Below, piece after piece: positions 6,969-8,598 of a DNA stretch of 8,598 bases. How positions within the stretch are numbered: position 1 is the stretch's first letter; every line of letters starts with the position of its first letter. The DNA is from Deltaproteobacteria bacterium (GTDB lineage: Bacteria; Desulfobacterota; UBA8473): positions 1 to 8,598 of the forward strand of contig DAOWME010000124.1 of assembly GCA_030643245.1 (NCBI GenBank), read 5' to 3'. The notes beneath the pieces were generated by a model. The model had not been told where the DNA came from. It made no database searches and saw nothing but the letters and a program-made list of their open reading frames with translations. Position numbers and translations under genes: made by a program.

Positions 6969-7135
6969 GTTATACTTCGCGCGGTCATAATTTGAGGAAT
7001 TTTCGGCGAGCAATGGGCATCGAGCGCAAGGCGCGAAAGCGCCTAATAGCGGGTCCTATTGCAAGCTTGAGCAACGCAGCGATCGGTGGTCAGGGCCGGC
7101 GAAAAAGCGCAAATTATGGCCGTGCGAGGTATAAC
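6969..7135. repeat. 167-bp palindromic MITE-like or structured-RNA element with 26-bp terminal inverted repeats
   Basis: The left end (6969-6994, starting GTTATACTTCGC) is the reverse complement of the right end (7110-7135, ending GCGAGGTATAAC) at 23 of 26 positions. The three differences all give G-U pairs in RNA (6976/7128, 6981/7123, 6985/7119), so the ends form an unbroken 26-bp helix. Inside, TTTTCG (7000-7005) can pair with CGAAAA (7100-7105). Internal hairpins include AGGCGC-GAAA-GCGCCT (7029-7044), capped by a GNRA tetraloop, and AATAG/CTATT (7045-7049, 7056-7060). It is richer in GC than the DNA to its left. Its right end touches the ribosome binding site of the STAS gene. It has no coding capacity, so if mobile it would need a transposase encoded elsewhere. 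No second copy is in the window. Confidence 0.75.
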
Positions 7136-7147
7136 AAAGGAGGAGGG
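7136..7147 (+). promoter_or_regulatory. ribosome binding site that sets the STAS start
   Basis: AAAGGAGGAGGG carries AGGAGG at 7138-7143, 8 nt before ATG at 7152. It rules out the in-frame upstream ATG at 7086, which lies inside the palindromic element and has no ribosome site. Confidence 0.85.
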
Positions 7148-7151
7148 AAAG

Positions 7152-7514
7152 ATGCTTTATATGTCCGAGGAAGACAGTGTTGCACGTATAGACCTCTCCG
7201 GGGAATTCAACCGTAACAATATCGTTTCCATTAAGCAGGGTGTCCTCAACAGGATCAACCCGAGTATAAAGGCGGTTGAGTTCCACATGGAGAATGTGCA
7301 CGAGATGGATGCTCCGGCCATGGCCATGATGGTCATCATCGTCAAGCATCTGCTCACTAAGAGAATCACTTCCAGGGTATGGGGTTTGACAGAGGAATAC
7401 CTGTACCTGGCTACCATCCTGGGGTTACATTTAATAGCCGAGGTGGAGGCCGGGGGTTCAGGAAGAATCGAAGTGCACGCAAAAGACAAAGAAAAAAGGA
7501 GGGGATACATATGA
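7152..7514 (+). CDS. STAS-domain protein (anti-sigma-factor-antagonist-like) coupled to glgC
   Basis: The 120-residue protein has a single STAS-like alpha/beta fold. It starts with ARIDLSGEFNRNN (11-23) and has a central strand KAVEFHMENVHEMDAPA (40-56), then helix-strand-helix ending in EYLYLATILGLHLI. In SpoIIAA-type antagonists the central loop reads D-S-[ST]-G and the serine is phosphorylated. Here D53 is kept, but the next residue is Ala54 and no serine follows, so ordinary phospho-switching is unlikely. It may act as a protein-interaction module instead. The ATG at 7152 is chosen for its strong ribosome site. The stop overlaps the glgC start by ATGA, and the glgC ribosome site lies inside this gene, so the two are co-translated. 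That suggests a role linked to ADP-glucose synthesis, but no direct function can be assigned. Confidence 0.75.
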   Translation: MLYMSEEDSVARIDLSGEFNRNNIVSIKQGVLNRINPSIKAVEFHMENVHEMDAPAMAMMVIIVKHLLTKRITSRVWGLTEEYLYLATILGLHLIAEVEAGGSGRIEVHAKDKEKRRGYI

Positions 7515-8598
7515 AAGACGTATTAGCCATGGTAATGGCGGGAGGCACCGGAGAGCGGCTCTATCCGTTAACCAGGGACAGGGCTAAACCTGCGGTTCCT
7601 TTTGGAGGCATATACCGTTTGATTGATTTCACATTAAGTAACTGCATCAATTCCGGTATACGGAAGATAGTAGTCTTGACCCAGTACAAGTCTTTGTCTC
7701 TGGAACGGCATTTGAGGTTGGGGTGGAACATCTTCGATTCAGAGCTCGACGAATACATATTCCCTATCCCTCCTCAGATGAGGATTAATGGTGACTGGTA
7801 TAAGGGAACTGCAGACAGCATCTATCAGAACCTATACTTTGCCGATACGGTGAACCTCAAGTATTTTCTGATCCTATCCGCAGACCATGTATACAAGATG
7901 GATTATTCGAAGATGCTTGCCTTTCATAGAGACAGAGGCGCAGATGTTACGGTGGCCACCACGGAGGTAGATGAGAGCGCAGCGTTTCAGTTCGGTATTA
8001 TGAAGGTAGATGAGGGAGGCAGGGTAACCGGTTTTGAGGAAAAGCCTGAGACGTTGAGGTCCTTACCTGAGGGTAATAGAACACTCTCTGCCAATATGGG
8101 TATTTATATTTTCAATAGCGACACGTTACGGGAATCCCTTGAGGAGGATGTCCACAGAGAAAGTCAACATGATTTCGGCAAGGATATAATCCCTGAGATC
8201 ATTCACACGTCGAAAGTATATGCCTATAACTTCAAGGATGAGAATAAGAAAGAGTCCAAATACTGGAGAGATGTGGGGACCGTCGATGCCTATTTTGAGG
8301 CGAATATGGATCTGGTTGCGCCTGAGCCGGAATTCAACCTCTATGACAAGGGCTGGCCCATACGCACCTATCAGGGTCAATATCCCCCTGCCAAGACTGT
8401 CTTTGCCGAGGAATATGCCGGGGGGAGGCTGGGCGTTTGTCTCGATTCCATAGTTTCGGGGGGGTGCATCATCAGCGGTGGCAGGGTGCAGAGTTCTATC
8501 CTCTCACCCCAGGTTCGGGTCAACAGTTACTCTGATGTGGAGGAGTCAGTGTTGATGGAAGATGTGGAGGTGGGGAGATATTGCAGGATCAAGAGGGC
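7511..8598 (+). CDS. glgC: glucose-1-phosphate adenylyltransferase (ADP-glucose pyrophosphorylase), 3' end cut by the window
   Basis: GlgC makes ADP-glucose and pyrophosphate from ATP and glucose-1-phosphate, the committed step of bacterial glycogen synthesis. The 362 visible codons are open to the window edge, and family members are usually about 400-430 residues. The N-terminal nucleotidyltransferase signature is MAGGTGERLYPLT (9-21), followed by RAKPAVPFGG and YRLIDF. Further motifs are GTADS (99-103), the metal-site SADHVYKMDY around D125, FGIMKV, FEEKP (175-179) and WRDVGT (252-257). The C-terminal part begins the left-handed beta-helix (ISGGRVQSSILSPQVRVNSY). The family usually reads GDH where this has ADH (Ala124), a mild change. 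The start codon overlaps the upstream STAS stop (ATGA), with AGGAGG at 7497-7502. The gene is complete up to the edge with no frameshift. Confidence 0.95.
   Translation, partial: MKDVLAMVMAGGTGERLYPLTRDRAKPAVPFGGIYRLIDFTLSNCINSGIRKIVVLTQYKSLSLERHLRLGWNIFDSELDEYIFPIPPQMRINGDWYKGTADSIYQNLYFADTVNLKYFLILSADHVYKMDYSKMLAFHRDRGADVTVATTEVDESAAFQFGIMKVDEGGRVTGFEEKPETLRSLPEGNRTLSANMGIYIFNSDTLRESLEEDVHRESQHDFGKDIIPEIIHTSKVYAYNFKDENKKESKYWRDVGTVDAYFEANMDLVAPEPEFNLYDKGWPIRTYQGQYPPAKTVFAEEYAGGRLGVCLDSIVSGGCIISGGRVQSSILSPQVRVNSYSDVEESVLMEDVEVGRYCRIKR

Larger units (their letters stand above)
6269..6969. other. AT-rich intergenic region with regulatory-looking repeats, no convincing gene
   Basis: I see no credible protein gene here. 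A 64-codon frame (6666-6860) has a modest GAAGG-type ribosome site but matches no family I know and has no conserved-looking features. The region holds a hairpin directly after the regulator gene, two TTTCCCCCATAA copies 100 bp apart, and TAATTATGG twice 22 bp apart (6372-6380, 6394-6402). It also has an 8-bp inverted repeat GTGTGCAA/TTGCACAC (6384-6391, 6446-6453) and a candidate sigma-54 promoter (6526-6541). Its base composition is clearly more AT-rich than either flanking gene. Confidence 0.6.

Noticed and set aside
7086..7151. Upstream in-frame ATG giving a 142-residue STAS protein
   Set aside because: This start lies inside the palindromic element and has no ribosome site, while ATG at 7152 has an excellent one.
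6962..7216. 84-codon frame through the palindromic element
   Set aside because: Its basic composition comes from the structured repeat, and it overlaps the ribosome site and start of the STAS gene in another frame.

Overview
The window reads as chromosomal DNA from an anaerobic, free-living bacterium, most plausibly a Desulfobacterota ('deltaproteobacterial') lineage. This is inference. It rests on the style of the stand-alone FMN-binding glutamate synthase domain protein, the cytoplasmic receiver-PAS-kinase paired with an NtrC-type regulator, and bacterial glycogen-type GlgC. There is no rRNA, tRNA, CRISPR array or transposase in the window to settle taxonomy.

Layout. (i) 1-1913: a short non-coding stretch bounded by a 13-bp inverted repeat, then a glutamate-synthase-like FMN protein (201-1853, GTG start) closed by a strong intrinsic terminator. 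(ii) 1914-3179: a minus-strand gene for a KaiC/RadA-like protein with an eroded P-loop and a C-terminal XRE-type helix-turn-helix, probably a non-catalytic sensor-repressor. A possible scrap of LysM coding sequence lies just past its 3' end. (iii) 3180-3404: a divergent intergenic region holding a 17-bp palindrome inside a candidate promoter for the minus-strand gene. (iv) 3405-6268: a two-gene operon with ATGA overlap, encoding a soluble receiver-PAS-histidine kinase and a sigma-54-dependent NtrC-family response regulator. (v) 6269-7151: about 880 bp without a convincing gene but rich in signals: a hairpin after the operon, a 12-mer repeated exactly 100 bp apart, a candidate sigma-54 promoter, a recurring CCATAATT octamer, and a 167-bp palindromic element with 26-bp terminal inverted repeats that abuts the next ribosome binding site. 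(vi) 7152-8598: a STAS-domain protein translationally coupled (ATGA overlap) to glgC, which runs off the window edge.

How they may work together. The kinase should phosphorylate the adjacent NtrC-type regulator, which would activate a sigma-54 promoter. The only sigma-54-like site I found is in the gap downstream of the regulator, pointing at STAS-glgC, with repeated sites 110-220 bp upstream where an enhancer-binding protein would sit. This suggests, without proving, two-component control of glycogen or ADP-glucose synthesis. The divergently encoded KaiC-HTH protein may add another input. The most unusual items are the wobble-preserving palindromic element before STAS-glgC and the P-loop-dead KaiC-HTH fusion.
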